The notes beneath the pieces were generated by a model, which saw only the letters and a program-made list of their open reading frames with translations, did no database searches and was not told where the DNA came from. The position numbers and the translations under genes are program-made. Of a stretch of 64,000 nucleotides of DNA, positions 26,823-36,590 are shown in pieces. Source of the DNA: JAFGVL01 sp963662245 (lineage in GTDB: Bacteria > Bacteroidota > Bacteroidia > Bacteroidales > Paludibacteraceae); NCBI GenBank assembly GCA_963662245.2, contig CAXXVQ010000009.1:310001-374000 (forward strand). The letters run 5' to 3'. Position 1 is the stretch's first letter. Every line of letters starts with the position of its first letter.

Positions 26823-28763
26823 TTAATTTTTTCTTGCTTGAGGCTTTATCAATTGTCCATCTTTCCAGATCCCACTTGCAAGCATTGTTCCTGTTGAGTC
26901 ATAATATTGCCCAAATCCATTAGGTCTATTATTTTTAAACTCACCTACATATTTTTTCCAATCTTGGTAAGTCCATTCACCTTTACCTTCAGCAAGTCCA
27001 TTTTTAATTTCACCTTTATAACCCCATGCATCGTTGAATTGAACAATCATTGTAGGTAATAAGTGATTAATAGAGTCTGCTTCTCCAATCTTCTTTAGTA
27101 GTTTGAATTTTCCTTCATTCGCTTTTATTGCAGGGATTATTGTAGCGTAAGCATGTCTGTACCAACTGTCAATAATGATGTGAGTAGCCTTTTTTTCTCG
27201 AATGACTTTCATAACTGAATCAGGGCTTGCATACATAGGGAAGCGCTCTGATCGTCTGTGTCCGGAATACATGTAATAAATTTCCGGTTTGCGACAAAGT
27301 AATTTAGAGTCTGTAGGAATATTTTCTCTACACCATTCTGCTGCTTCGAGGTATCCGGTGAACGCATTATTTTGCGTGTCTTTCCAGTCCAAAATTGAAG
27401 CTTCAATTTCAACTTGTTTGCGCATTAATGAGTATTTTGGGAAAATTACTATCCCGGCAAATAAAATGATTGCAACTGCTTCCAAGAAAAGTGGTTGTGG
27501 AAGTTTAGATTTTTTTAGAGAAAAATCTATCAGTTGAGTAGCTCCATTCAATAAAATAAAGATGAAAAGAGGAACTAATGCAATGTAATATCTACTACCT
27601 CCAAATTGTTCGGGATAAAGAATTAATACGGCCATGGTTGATGCCATGTAAAAGAACAGTATCCACCGCCATTTTTTAGTAAGAATTAGCCCTGCAATTA
27701 ACAATATGAGTATGCTTATTCCTCTTATCCATTCAAGATTAGTAATTGGGTCTTTAATTTCATATTTTGTGTAAAAAAGTGTGTTTGGAATCCACTTCGT
27801 AATATAATTACTTATATTGTATTCAATGCGTTCTTTCCAGTCGGCCGTGGTTTCCATTTTTTCACCAAATTTCTTTTGGAAAAAATTCTCAACATAAGCT
27901 GAACTACTTGAACCAAGGTCCTTGTTTCGTTTTTCCCAAATCATCTTTGAAGAGAAAACAGTTACAAATATTGTTGCAGCTATTATTCCCCATTTTATCA
28001 TTGATTTCAGGTTGTTCTTTCTCTCATCACCTACAGCTTTTCTCCATTTAAAGAAAGCTTGAATTCCTAAAATTCCAAACCACATTACTATTGAGATTAT
28101 TACTGATAATCCCATCGTACGCACAAAATAGATATAGTTTGCAAGCAATACTAGTAGACCGATTAAGACATATTCAAACCACTTTTTATTTAGCATGAAT
28201 TTCCTATCCGTAATTTCTACTGCAATGAATAACGCAAGAGTGCTTAAGAATAAATAAAGCATTTCGCTCATCATTTGGCTAGCCCATTTTAAGAGCTCAG
28301 GATGTGCTGCGGCAAGTAGGCAACTGATGAATGCAAGAATTACATTGCCGGAAATCCTCTTCAGCAGGAAGAAGGTGATGATGATTGATAATAAAAGTAA
28401 TAAGCCGTTAGCGCCTTTAATAGCTTGAATATTTCCGGGATATATTTTTAATATTTTTGCTACAAATGCTGGATAACCGGGAGGGAAATGGGTGTGTGGC
28501 GTTTCTTCAAATCCCATTGTATTTGTATAACCCTTACCATCATTCATCGCTTGTGCCAATGAGAAATAATTAATGTTGTCACCATTTAAGTCAATTTTAT
28601 GGTCATACATCTGGTTGTAATTTTTAAAGAACACTACACCAATGATGATAATTAATAAAAACTGAACAATTCGGTTTGAGATAAATATATTCCATCTTTC
28701 GGCTAAGCTTAGTTTTGGTTTTGCTTGTTGTTTTTTCGGCTGTACTTTTTTATTTTGTTTCAT
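26823..28763 (-). CDS. Polytopic GT-C-like glycosyltransferase with C-terminal MORN repeats
   Basis: A 646-residue membrane protein. TM1 lies at about 34-50 and is followed by a loop with INYFSLAQAMNDGKGY and HFPPGYPAF, typical of the GT39/Dpm-dependent GT-C class. About ten more TM helices run to residue 445, then a soluble region. The last 65 residues contain two to three MORN-type repeats (GEIKNGLAEGKGEWTY, VGEFKNNRPNGFGQYY, GIWKDGQL). MORN tails are unusual on such enzymes. It overlaps the upstream flavoprotein gene by 14 bp, so the two are co-expressed. Confidence 0.75.
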   Translation of the reverse strand: MKQNKKVQPKKQQAKPKLSLAERWNIFISNRIVQFLLIIIIGVVFFKNYNQMYDHKIDLNGDNINYFSLAQAMNDGKGYTNTMGFEETPHTHFPPGYPAFVAKILKIYPGNIQAIKGANGLLLLLSIIITFFLLKRISGNVILAFISCLLAAAHPELLKWASQMMSEMLYLFLSTLALFIAVEITDRKFMLNKKWFEYVLIGLLVLLANYIYFVRTMGLSVIISIVMWFGILGIQAFFKWRKAVGDERKNNLKSMIKWGIIAATIFVTVFSSKMIWEKRNKDLGSSSSAYVENFFQKKFGEKMETTADWKERIEYNISNYITKWIPNTLFYTKYEIKDPITNLEWIRGISILILLIAGLILTKKWRWILFFYMASTMAVLILYPEQFGGSRYYIALVPLFIFILLNGATQLIDFSLKKSKLPQPLFLEAVAIILFAGIVIFPKYSLMRKQVEIEASILDWKDTQNNAFTGYLEAAEWCRENIPTDSKLLCRKPEIYYMYSGHRRSERFPMYASPDSVMKVIREKKATHIIIDSWYRHAYATIIPAIKANEGKFKLLKKIGEADSINHLLPTMIVQFNDAWGYKGEIKNGLAEGKGEWTYQDWKKYVGEFKNNRPNGFGQYYDSTGTMLASGIWKDGQLIKPQARKN

Positions 28764-30330
28764 GATATTCTTCTTCAGTATTTACTTCCCAGATATTTTC
28801 TTTAGTTTTTACGCCGTTAATGATGTTATTCACAGCTGTGATAGCTGTTAGCATGGAATGGTCTTGATTGTTATATCTGTGCATACCATTCCTTCCAATC
28901 AAGAAAAGATTCTCAAATTTATCGGTGAATTCCCGTATTTTATCAAAATCCTTATAAGTGCCAAAGTAAGCAGGATATGCTTTTGGTACGCGTAAAATTG
29001 TGCTGTCAATAACTTCTTGTTTATCGATGATGTCAATTTTCACAAGTTCTTTTACAGCAAACTTGATAAACTCATCATCTTTCATATTCCACAGGTCATC
29101 GCTTTCATTACAGAAATATTCTAGCCCTAACCATACTTTGCTATTGTCTGCTAGTAAGTAAGGTGACCAGTTGTTAAACACCTGTAAACGACCAATTTTT
29201 ACATCTTTTTCTTGGATGTAAATCCAGTTGTCCGGTATTAAGTTGTTAAAGCTTGGGATGTTCGTATCATTTTCAACCTTAAGCTTATTAAGTAAAAGCC
29301 CTACAGTAATAAAGTCTCTGTACATTAAGCCATCATTGACTCTAGTTATTTCATTGTCAATAGGGATTTGGAAGCTATTAATTAACTCCTTAACAGGCAT
29401 AGTTGAGAAGAAATAATCAGCTTGTATCCATTCATTTTTCCCATCCTTATTGTACTGGACAGAAGTGATTTTATTATTAATCGTATGGATTTGATCTACA
29501 TCTGCATTCATTATAATAGTGCCGCCTTTTTCGCGAATAATATCCGCAACGGTTTCCCACATCTGCCCCGGACCATATTTAGGATACATGAATTGCTCAA
29601 TAAGGCTAGTATCTGTATTTTTTTGCTCAAGGCTAGTATCTTTGTAGAAGCGTCTTTTTAAAGAGTGCATAATTGCTTTTCTGATGGACAATTCTTTTAC
29701 ACGCTGCGCTCCCCAATCAGCTGCAATTTCTGAACAAGGAATACCCCAAACCTTTTGAGTGTAGTCTCGAAAGAATGTAGCATATAGTTCTTTCCCAAAT
29801 CTACTGATGAAGAATTTTTCTAAGGAATCAATGTTTCTGATAGGTTTTAGTTTCGCAAAACAGTAGCTGATACCAATCTTAATAGTTCTTTTAAGACCTA
29901 AATTATAAATGGTATCCTTACTGATTGTAATTGGATAACTAAAGAATTTACGAAGAAATAAGATGCGAGAAAGACGCGATCTGATTAACATAACTTTGTC
30001 TGTTAATTCAGGGTCGGTTCCAGTTTTTGGAAGTTTTGCGTTTGTTCTTTTCTTGTTGAATGTTTGTTCAAGAAGAAAGTCGTCGGATGCCGGAGTTGAT
30101 TGAAGTGGAAGGATGTTTGTCCACCATTGCATCACTGTTTTAGATTTTGAGAAGAAGCGATGCCCTCCAATATCTATGCGATTTCCTTTATAATTTACGG
30201 TTTTAGATATTCCTCCAATGTATTCACTTTTTTCAAGTATAATTGGAACAATATCAGTGCGCGTGAGTAATTCGTAGGCAGCAGTAAGCCCCGCTGGCCC
30301 TGCTCCAATAATAATAGCTTTTTTCTGCAT
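28750..30330 (-). CDS. FAD-dependent oxidoreductase (UDP-galactopyranose mutase/protoporphyrinogen oxidase-like)
   Basis: A 526-residue flavoprotein. It begins with the Rossmann dinucleotide motif IIIGAGPAGLTAAYELL and continues with GGHRFFSKSKTVMQWW, which resembles the FAD/substrate region of UDP-galactopyranose mutase-like proteins. The C-terminal LIGRNGMHRYNNQDHSMLTA closes the FAD site. Proteins of this kind are commonly paired with GT-C glycosyltransferases in glycan clusters, as here. The reaction (sugar ring contraction, desaturation or other) cannot be assigned from sequence. Confidence 0.8.
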   Translation of the reverse strand: MQKKAIIIGAGPAGLTAAYELLTRTDIVPIILEKSEYIGGISKTVNYKGNRIDIGGHRFFSKSKTVMQWWTNILPLQSTPASDDFLLEQTFNKKRTNAKLPKTGTDPELTDKVMLIRSRLSRILFLRKFFSYPITISKDTIYNLGLKRTIKIGISYCFAKLKPIRNIDSLEKFFISRFGKELYATFFRDYTQKVWGIPCSEIAADWGAQRVKELSIRKAIMHSLKRRFYKDTSLEQKNTDTSLIEQFMYPKYGPGQMWETVADIIREKGGTIIMNADVDQIHTINNKITSVQYNKDGKNEWIQADYFFSTMPVKELINSFQIPIDNEITRVNDGLMYRDFITVGLLLNKLKVENDTNIPSFNNLIPDNWIYIQEKDVKIGRLQVFNNWSPYLLADNSKVWLGLEYFCNESDDLWNMKDDEFIKFAVKELVKIDIIDKQEVIDSTILRVPKAYPAYFGTYKDFDKIREFTDKFENLFLIGRNGMHRYNNQDHSMLTAITAVNNIINGVKTKENIWEVNTEEEYHETK

Positions 30331-30558
30331 TTGTGGTTGGTACCTTTTGCCTAACTCAATAATGAGCAGGGTAAATTTTTAATTTCACTAGATAATTATC
30401 AGTGCTTCTCTTCCCTTATATTTTGTCAGAGTCTATAAAACAAAAAAAAAATGTTTTTGTTCTTGCCAAAAAGTCTTTTTTTAGGGCTGAGTAGAGCAAT
30501 AATTAGTTTTTGTAAAGTAAAATCAAATGCAGTTGTAGTTAAATAAGTTATGGTTGGG

Positions 30559-31710
30559 TTAGGCAAACTGTTTTACATCCTCAGCCGTAATGTTAGCTCC
30601 GCTAAGAATAATCAAGCGTTCTATTACATTGCGAAGCTCGCGGATATTACCTGTCCAGTTTCTGGTTTGTAGTTCTTTTATGGCAGCATCTTCAAATTCT
30701 TTTTCATTGATGCCTTGTTCTGAACAGATTTGTGTGCAGAAATAATTGATTAATAGGGGGATATCCTCTTTTCTATCATCTAAAGCAGGAACATTAATTA
30801 AGATTACGCTTAAGCGGTGGTAAAGGTCTTCACGGAAGTTCCCTTTTTCAATTTCCTCTTTTAAGTTTTTGTTAGTTGCAGCCAAAACGCGAACATTGAT
30901 TTTAATGTTTTTGTCGCTACCTACCGGAGTTACAACATTTTCTTGCAAGCAACGAAGCACTTTTGCTTGAGCAGAAAGGCTCATGTCTCCAATTTCATCT
31001 AGGAAAATGGTTCCGCCATTTGCTTGCTCAAACTTTCCTGAGCGTTGTTTTACGGCAGAAGTAAATGCGCCCTTTTCATGTCCAAAAAGCTCACTCTCAA
31101 TAAGTTCTGATGGGATGGCCGCGCAATTGACTTCGACAAACGGATTTTGGTTGCGTTGGCTAAGTTGATAGATCTGGCGAGCCACGACTTCTTTTCCGGT
31201 TCCATTAGGTCCGGTGATAAGCACGCGGGCATCTGTAGGTGCTACGCGGTCAATCATCTCGCGTACTTTTTGCAAAGCCTCAGATTCGCCAATCATCTCA
31301 TATTTTTTGTCAATCTTTTTCTTTAAAACCTTCGTTTCAGCTACAAGTGTGCTTTTGTCCAAAGCATTACGAACAGTAACTAATAAGCGGTTTAGGTCAA
31401 TTGGTTTCTCAATGAAATCAAAAGCCCCTTTTTTCAAACATTCTACAGCAGTTTCAATATTCCCGTGTCCGGAAATCATAACTACGGGCGTTTCAGAATC
31501 AAATTCTCGAACTTTTTCCAACACTTCGATTCCATCAATTTCAGGCATCTTAATATCAGAAAAGATGATATCATATTTGCCGGCTTTGATCATCTCAAGC
31601 CCTTTAATGCCGTCTTCAGCAAGATCTATTTCGTGTTTCTCAAATTCAAGAATATCCTTCATCGTATTTCGAATCGGGCGTTCATCGTCAATAACCAGTA
31701 TTTTAGCCAT
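30559..31710 (-). CDS. NtrC-type sigma-54 response regulator without DNA-binding domain
   Basis: A 383-residue protein. Receiver 1-120: acidic DDE, phospho-acceptor Asp52 in FSDIKMPEIDG, Lys102 in EKPIDL. AAA+ domain about 135-375: Walker A GPNGTGKEV, sigma-54-contact loop GAFTSA (the classic motif is GAFTGA), Walker B GGTIFLDEIGD, and lid NWTGNIRELRNVIERL. The protein ends soon after the lid, so the Fis-type HTH usual in this family is missing. The ATG at 31710 sits 25 nt from a TACTTTTG box. It should activate sigma-54 promoters in solution or via a partner. Confidence 0.9.
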   Translation of the reverse strand: MAKILVIDDERPIRNTMKDILEFEKHEIDLAEDGIKGLEMIKAGKYDIIFSDIKMPEIDGIEVLEKVREFDSETPVVMISGHGNIETAVECLKKGAFDFIEKPIDLNRLLVTVRNALDKSTLVAETKVLKKKIDKKYEMIGESEALQKVREMIDRVAPTDARVLITGPNGTGKEVVARQIYQLSQRNQNPFVEVNCAAIPSELIESELFGHEKGAFTSAVKQRSGKFEQANGGTIFLDEIGDMSLSAQAKVLRCLQENVVTPVGSDKNIKINVRVLAATNKNLKEEIEKGNFREDLYHRLSVILINVPALDDRKEDIPLLINYFCTQICSEQGINEKEFEDAAIKELQTRNWTGNIRELRNVIERLIILSGANITAEDVKQFA

Positions 31711-31734
31711 AGTTTCGTATTTTGAAGATTGTCG

Positions 31735-31742
31735 CAAAAGTA
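31735..31742 (-). promoter_or_regulatory. -7 box for the NtrC-type regulator
   Basis: TACTTTTG on the minus strand, 25 nt before the ATG at 31710. Confidence 0.45.
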
Positions 31743-31814
31743 CTAAAATTTAAGCAAGATGCTTGCCAAAATTTCTTTATCCAAAAGAAATGGAGGGTCA
31801 AAGTTTTATTATGT

Positions 31815-31822
31815 TATTTTTG
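31815..31822 (+). promoter_or_regulatory. -7 box for the LtaS-like gene
   Basis: TATTTTTG on the plus strand, 22 nt before the ATG at 31845. Confidence 0.45.
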
Positions 31823-31844
31823 TGCGTAATAAATTTGATTACGC

Positions 31845-33695
31845 ATGAAGCAGTCATTTCTTTCATTTGTTAAGTATTATCTTTTTTGGATAGTTTATTT
31901 CTTCTTTTTCAAGATATTTTTCTTGCTGTTTAACTTCAGTGCAACCAAAGATTTGGGCGCAGTAGATATTTTTGGAATATTCCTGCATGGTATTGTAATG
32001 GACTTTTCTTCAGCCGGCTATTTTAGTTTCCTTCCGGGTTTGTTATTTGCACTTTTAGCCTTTGTAAATGCCGGAATTATTTCAAAAATATTGAAAGGCT
32101 TTACGCTGTTGTTACTTGTTTCAGTGACATTTCTTGGACTTATGGATGCTGCTCTTTATGGCCCTTGGGGAACAAGGCTTAATGGGCAAATAATTCCGTA
32201 TTTTTCAAATATTGGCGGAATGTGGGCAAGCTTGTCATGGTGGCAGTGGTTCTTGACATTAGCTGTTGAGGCTTCCATTGTTGCTTTGTTTTATTATCTG
32301 TACAAGAGATTTTTTGCCTTGTCGTTAAAAAAAACGGTAAGCTACAGATGGTTTGTAATTCCTGTAATGCTTTTTTGTACAGCAGCTTTAATTATTCCGG
32401 TTAGAGGTGGTTTCGATCGCGCTCCATTAAATCATAGCAGTGTGTACTTTAGCCAGAAGTTGTATGCGAATCACGCTGCTTATAATTACTTCTGGACCTT
32501 CATGTATGCTGCGACCCATAGGGATGAAAACAAAAATCCGGTTAATTATATGACTGAAGCTGATTGTGCTAAGCAGATGGATGGTCTTGATCAATTAAAT
32601 CAAGGCAAGTTCCCCGTTTATGTGCATGCTAAAAATGGTAAGCCTGTAAATGTGGTTTATGTAATTCTAGAATCGTTCTCAAATAAGGTAATTGAACCAT
32701 TAGGAGGTATGCCTAGTTTATGCCCTAATCTGAATGCATTTTGTAATGAAGGAATTGTGTTTAAGAATCTGATTGCCACTGGTTCTCGTTCCGATAGGGG
32801 AATATCGGCAATTATGTGTGCTTATCCGGGTTTAATAAAGGCATCAGCAGTGCTTAATTTTCCTGAAAAATTGAAGTCAATGGATTTCTTTCCTCAGTAT
32901 TTTAAAACGCATGGATACGATTTGTCATTTTACTATGGAGGTGATGTGAATTTTTATAATACACGCATGTTGTTAATGCTTTCAGGTATGAACCGAATAG
33001 TGTCAAAAGAAGATTATCCGATTGCACAACATGAACAAAAGTGGGGTGTGCCTGATGAGGTTTTATATAACCGTATGTATGAAGATTTGATGAAGAATCA
33101 ACAGCCATTTTTGAGTATGGTATATAATATCAGTAGTCATGAGCCGTATGATGTGCCTGCGAGATACAACAGAATAAAAGGGCTTTCAAGTACAGATAAA
33201 TATTGTAATTCGGTAGCATATGCTGATAGCTGTTTAGGTGATTTTATCAATAAGCTTAAAAAGACAGATTTTTGGGCAAATACTTTAGTGGTAATTACTC
33301 CAGATCATGCGTCTTTAGAACCCGGTCCTACAACACTACAAGACTTAGCTACATTCAAAGTGCCATTGATTCTTATTGGTGGCGCTGTAGATACTGTGAT
33401 GTTAGTGGATAAATATGCTCAGCAAACAGATATTGCTTCAACAATTATTCAGCAGCTGGGATGGACTCCAAAACCATCGTATTTCTCTAGAAATCTTTTT
33501 GGGAATGAGAACTATGCTTTTTTCAATAATATTGATGGATGGGGATATGCATCGCCCGAATTTGGTTTTTACATGGATGTAGAATCAAAAAAGCAAACAT
33601 ATTATTATGGCGAAGATTATGCTAAAAAGGATTCGGTAGAGCATTTTGCAGAAGCCTATACACAATTCTTACATAATGACTTTATGAAACGATAA
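31845..33695 (+). CDS. LtaS-like membrane sulfatase/phosphoglycerol transferase family protein
   Basis: A 616-residue protein with five N-terminal TM helices (to about residue 185) and an extracytoplasmic alkaline-phosphatase-superfamily domain (about 265-560). Metal-site landmarks are VVYVILESFSNK near the start, the nucleophile region GSRSDRGISAIMCAYPG (Ser in the place of the usual Thr), and VVITPDHAS near residue 487. In Gram-negatives this family modifies lipid A or membrane glycans with phospho-groups; here the substrate is unknown. It is monocistronic with its own promoter and terminator. Confidence 0.87.
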   Translation: MKQSFLSFVKYYLFWIVYFFFFKIFFLLFNFSATKDLGAVDIFGIFLHGIVMDFSSAGYFSFLPGLLFALLAFVNAGIISKILKGFTLLLLVSVTFLGLMDAALYGPWGTRLNGQIIPYFSNIGGMWASLSWWQWFLTLAVEASIVALFYYLYKRFFALSLKKTVSYRWFVIPVMLFCTAALIIPVRGGFDRAPLNHSSVYFSQKLYANHAAYNYFWTFMYAATHRDENKNPVNYMTEADCAKQMDGLDQLNQGKFPVYVHAKNGKPVNVVYVILESFSNKVIEPLGGMPSLCPNLNAFCNEGIVFKNLIATGSRSDRGISAIMCAYPGLIKASAVLNFPEKLKSMDFFPQYFKTHGYDLSFYYGGDVNFYNTRMLLMLSGMNRIVSKEDYPIAQHEQKWGVPDEVLYNRMYEDLMKNQQPFLSMVYNISSHEPYDVPARYNRIKGLSSTDKYCNSVAYADSCLGDFINKLKKTDFWANTLVVITPDHASLEPGPTTLQDLATFKVPLILIGGAVDTVMLVDKYAQQTDIASTIIQQLGWTPKPSYFSRNLFGNENYAFFNNIDGWGYASPEFGFYMDVESKKQTYYYGEDYAKKDSVEHFAEAYTQFLHNDFMKR

Positions 33696-33699
33696 AAGA

Positions 33700-33729
33700 A
33701 AAGCCCAAGCAAATTTGCTTAGGCTTTTT
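33700..33729. terminator. Terminator after the LtaS-like gene
   Basis: Stem AAGCCcAAGCAAA / TTTGCTTaGGCTT followed by T-run on the plus strand, A-run on the other side; probably also serves the convergent DUF3108 gene. Confidence 0.82.
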
Positions 33730-33737
33730 ATTTGTCA

Positions 33738-34574
33738 TTATTCTTTTACTTCACTATCAATCGGATACAGTGTATTATGTGCAAGGTTTAGCATAACCTT
33801 AATTGATCCTACCCGGATTTTTGATTCAATGTAAATTGGGATTCTATTTTTGTCATCAGATAGGTAAATAGTCATCCCGTCTTCATCCTTAAATACTTGT
33901 CCTTTAATAAGTAAAGGTTGAATTTTTAAGCATCTGTATTTTTTGCCATTTTTTAGTTCTACTTCTTCTTTTCCTACATATTTAAAATACAAATTAAACT
34001 CCTTATCGTCATCATCATAAACAATTGAGAAAGGGTGTTTTTCATTGATTTTCATTTTGTTATAGTCAATATTTCTGATGCGGTAGAAAACCGTAATCAA
34101 GTCAGTGACTGTTTTATCAAAACTAAGAGTGTCAATGTTTCTTCTCCCTTTACGGCGTTTACAGTCTGTAATTAAGGTCGTTTTTTTGCCAGTTTCGGTA
34201 AAGTAGTATTCATCTTCTGCCCAGTAGCTATCTTCTCTAGTTACTCGTTTGTAGTACATTGGCAGTAGCGTTTTTTTGTCTGCTATGCTGAACAAAGTGT
34301 CACGCACATGATAGAACTTGTCAAAAGTATTTAAACTGTTTCCTGCCACATGAAACAGGTAGGCAGGCTTTTGTTTGTAGGTCATTTCTCGTACCGAGAA
34401 CTTTGCATTACCGGCATGTATCCATATGAAACCCCAGTTGTAGTATACATCATAGCCAACAGCCTCTCCATCTTTAAATGTAGAGTTGTTTACCGTAACC
34501 TGATTAGAATTTCCACTAGTAAGTAATAATAGGGAAATTGAGATTAATAGAAGTGTTTTTATGTGTGTTTTCAT
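33738..34574 (-). CDS. DUF3108 domain protein, exported
   Basis: A 278-residue protein with a signal peptide (residues 1-24) and a DUF3108-type beta-rich domain. Landmarks are GEAVGYDVYYNWGFIWIHAG near residue 35, FDKFYHVRDTLFS, and the C-terminal DGMTIYLSDDKNRIPIYIES. Function of the family is not established; it is common next to envelope genes in Bacteroidota. The ATG at 34574 begins the signal peptide, so an upstream in-frame start at 34694 is rejected. It lies 28 bp after the Ig-like lipoprotein gene, in the same operon. Confidence 0.85.
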   Translation of the reverse strand: MKTHIKTLLLISISLLLLTSGNSNQVTVNNSTFKDGEAVGYDVYYNWGFIWIHAGNAKFSVREMTYKQKPAYLFHVAGNSLNTFDKFYHVRDTLFSIADKKTLLPMYYKRVTREDSYWAEDEYYFTETGKKTTLITDCKRRKGRRNIDTLSFDKTVTDLITVFYRIRNIDYNKMKINEKHPFSIVYDDDDKEFNLYFKYVGKEEVELKNGKKYRCLKIQPLLIKGQVFKDEDGMTIYLSDDKNRIPIYIESKIRVGSIKVMLNLAHNTLYPIDSEVKE

Positions 34575-34602
34575 GTCCTTAGTTTTTTGTAAAACATGAT
34601 AG

Positions 34603-36480
34603 TTATTTCTTCTTCTTACTGTCTTCTTTAGGGAACAAAATTTCAGGTTTTTGTTTTTCAAATGGTAAGTGTTTGTAATCCCATTCTTGTTCAATATCCC
34701 AGTTTGCTCTTACTTCAATTGACTTATGGTAGTAGTACATTTCCTCAGGTTGTGTTTTGTTTTCATAATCACCTGTATCCCATAATCTGTTACCATTCTT
34801 GTCAATAAACATTCTTAAATAGTATTCACCTGGATTCATGTAATCAAATATTGTTCCTGAAGTTTTTGCCGGCAGCTGTTTAAGAACATTATCTTTCTCG
34901 TCCAGAACTTCAATAATTGCATTATCCGTTACATTCGGAATTGTAACAATCAGATTTGAATATTCGTTCTCAGATTTTACTCTGAATTGTTTTTTTATGT
35001 TATTGTTCTGTTGTTTATGGATATCAAAAATACCTGCGGAATCAATTTCTAAGCGATATGGTAAGCTTGAATCCCATTTTTGACTGATCTCATAGTTTAG
35101 TCCTATCGAGTCCTTTTTTGTTAGCTTACATGGGATTTCTACCCATACAGTGTCAATCTTGTTATAAAGGTGAACGCTGTCAGCAATGATACTATCAACC
35201 GGAACCTCAAAGCTTAACGATATTGGCTTATAGATGTCAAGCGGTTTGTCAATATTTGTTTTGACGGTTAGGAAAGAAACTTCCGGTTCTTCGCTTTTTT
35301 CATCCTCATCTTTTTTCTTTTTCTTTTCTTTTACCTCGTGGTGCTTGAAGAATGCAGTTGTTGTATCAGTTTGGGTGATCAATGTATTTGTTGAGTCCAA
35401 TACCTGGTAGCTAACTGTAAATGTTAGGCTGTCTTGATTGATAAGAGTTGAGTCAACCAGCCAGTAATGAATACTGTCATTTGTTGTATTGCATTGAATC
35501 AAGTCTTTATTTGTCAATTCAAAATTTAGAGGAGTGATTATTGGCTTTTGCTCGTTTTTCTCTTTGAAAAAGAAACTTACGATGTCTGCTTGCTTTCTTT
35601 CTGCTTTTGAAAAATGTTGTTTGTATACATTCTTTTTAAAGCTAAATAGAACAAGGGCATTCGGAATGAATTTTTCTACTTCTTTTGTAATAATAGAATC
35701 TTTTCTCACAACTGAATCCTTATGTTCTACGCGAACCTTTTCTGTTGCAATTGAGTCAATGTACCCGATTGTGTCCGTCTGAATTGTTTTTTCTATCGTA
35801 GGTGTAATTGTGGTTGATAAGAATGCCAGATCCTCATTTGGATCGTTGTATATATAGTCTCTATTTTTATCATTTAGGGCAAATACATTGTATGTGCCGG
35901 CTTTGATGTTTTTGATTGAGAATTGTCCTTTATTATTGGTTTTTGTGATTCTTAAAGGAGCTGTTTTTGTAAATGCAGTGTCAGATAAGTTATCATATAT
36001 GCCAACTAATGACCCGGATACCGGATTTAGTGTTCCGGCGTCTAATACTGTACCTGATATTTGTAGTGTGTCAAGAGTTTCTCCTGTAGAGAAGCTCATG
36101 CTAAAGTTATCAAGTTTGTTATTTTCGTTTAGATCACCTAAAGCATCAGTAAAATCAATTGTGTAGGTTGTGTTTTCTTTTAGTGAATCGCCAAGAATAA
36201 CAACTGCTTTTTTGCCAAATGACTTAATCTCGGCTTGTTCCTTTTGTGGAGGAGAAATGATCACCTTTTCGCCAGGGTTTGTCAGTGATATGTATTCATC
36301 AAATTCAACTTCTATTCTTTGCTTCTTGAAGTTTGTTGCACCAAAGCTAGGCTCTGAGCTTTTTACTTGAGGAGGGATGGAGTCTTTTGGGCCACCTTGA
36401 GGGCCTCCGCCACGGTTAGCACACGCAGCTAGACCTATTATAAGAATGCAGATTAATAATCTATTTATTATGCGAAACAT
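34603..36480 (-). CDS. Ig-like (Big_5) domain lipoprotein
   Basis: A 625-residue lipoprotein with lipobox GLAAC at residues 17-21 and a Gly-rich +2 region. The first Ig-like domain (about 35-135) has SIPPQVKSSEPSFGATNF and IEVEFDEYIS, the Big_5 pattern. A CarboxypepD_reg-like module follows at about 140-215 (ISGTVLDAGTLNPVSGSLVG, FSIKNIKAGTYNVFAL), then long beta-rich regions with a charged Lys/Glu spacer near 385-400. The last 130 residues contain a second regulatory-like fold (GEYYLRMFIDKNGNRLWDTG). It is a typical surface or periplasmic Bacteroidota lipoprotein without known activity. A TATCTTTG box precedes it. Confidence 0.82.
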   Translation of the reverse strand: MFRIINRLLICILIIGLAACANRGGGPQGGPKDSIPPQVKSSEPSFGATNFKKQRIEVEFDEYISLTNPGEKVIISPPQKEQAEIKSFGKKAVVILGDSLKENTTYTIDFTDALGDLNENNKLDNFSMSFSTGETLDTLQISGTVLDAGTLNPVSGSLVGIYDNLSDTAFTKTAPLRITKTNNKGQFSIKNIKAGTYNVFALNDKNRDYIYNDPNEDLAFLSTTITPTIEKTIQTDTIGYIDSIATEKVRVEHKDSVVRKDSIITKEVEKFIPNALVLFSFKKNVYKQHFSKAERKQADIVSFFFKEKNEQKPIITPLNFELTNKDLIQCNTTNDSIHYWLVDSTLINQDSLTFTVSYQVLDSTNTLITQTDTTTAFFKHHEVKEKKKKKDEDEKSEEPEVSFLTVKTNIDKPLDIYKPISLSFEVPVDSIIADSVHLYNKIDTVWVEIPCKLTKKDSIGLNYEISQKWDSSLPYRLEIDSAGIFDIHKQQNNNIKKQFRVKSENEYSNLIVTIPNVTDNAIIEVLDEKDNVLKQLPAKTSGTIFDYMNPGEYYLRMFIDKNGNRLWDTGDYENKTQPEEMYYYHKSIEVRANWDIEQEWDYKHLPFEKQKPEILFPKEDSKKKK

Positions 36481-36499
36481 ATTGGAAATGAATTTTATG

Positions 36500-36507
36500 C
36501 AAAGATA
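36500..36507 (-). promoter_or_regulatory. -7 box for the Ig-like lipoprotein/DUF3108 operon
   Basis: TATCTTTG on the minus strand, 19 nt before the ATG at 36480. Confidence 0.5.
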
Positions 36508-36555
36508 TGATTTGTTTGTTTTTACTACTTGTGCCTCTAGACTATAGAAGATGAA

Positions 36556-36587
36556 GAAGGTGTAAAGTTTTCTTTACACCTTTTTTA
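36556..36587. terminator. Hairpin after the EnvC-like gene
   Basis: Stem AAGGTGTAAAG / CTTTACACCTT with a 4-nt loop. It lies just past the EnvC stop at 36591, although the T-run is better on the plus strand. Confidence 0.55.
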
Positions 36588-36590
36588 TGT

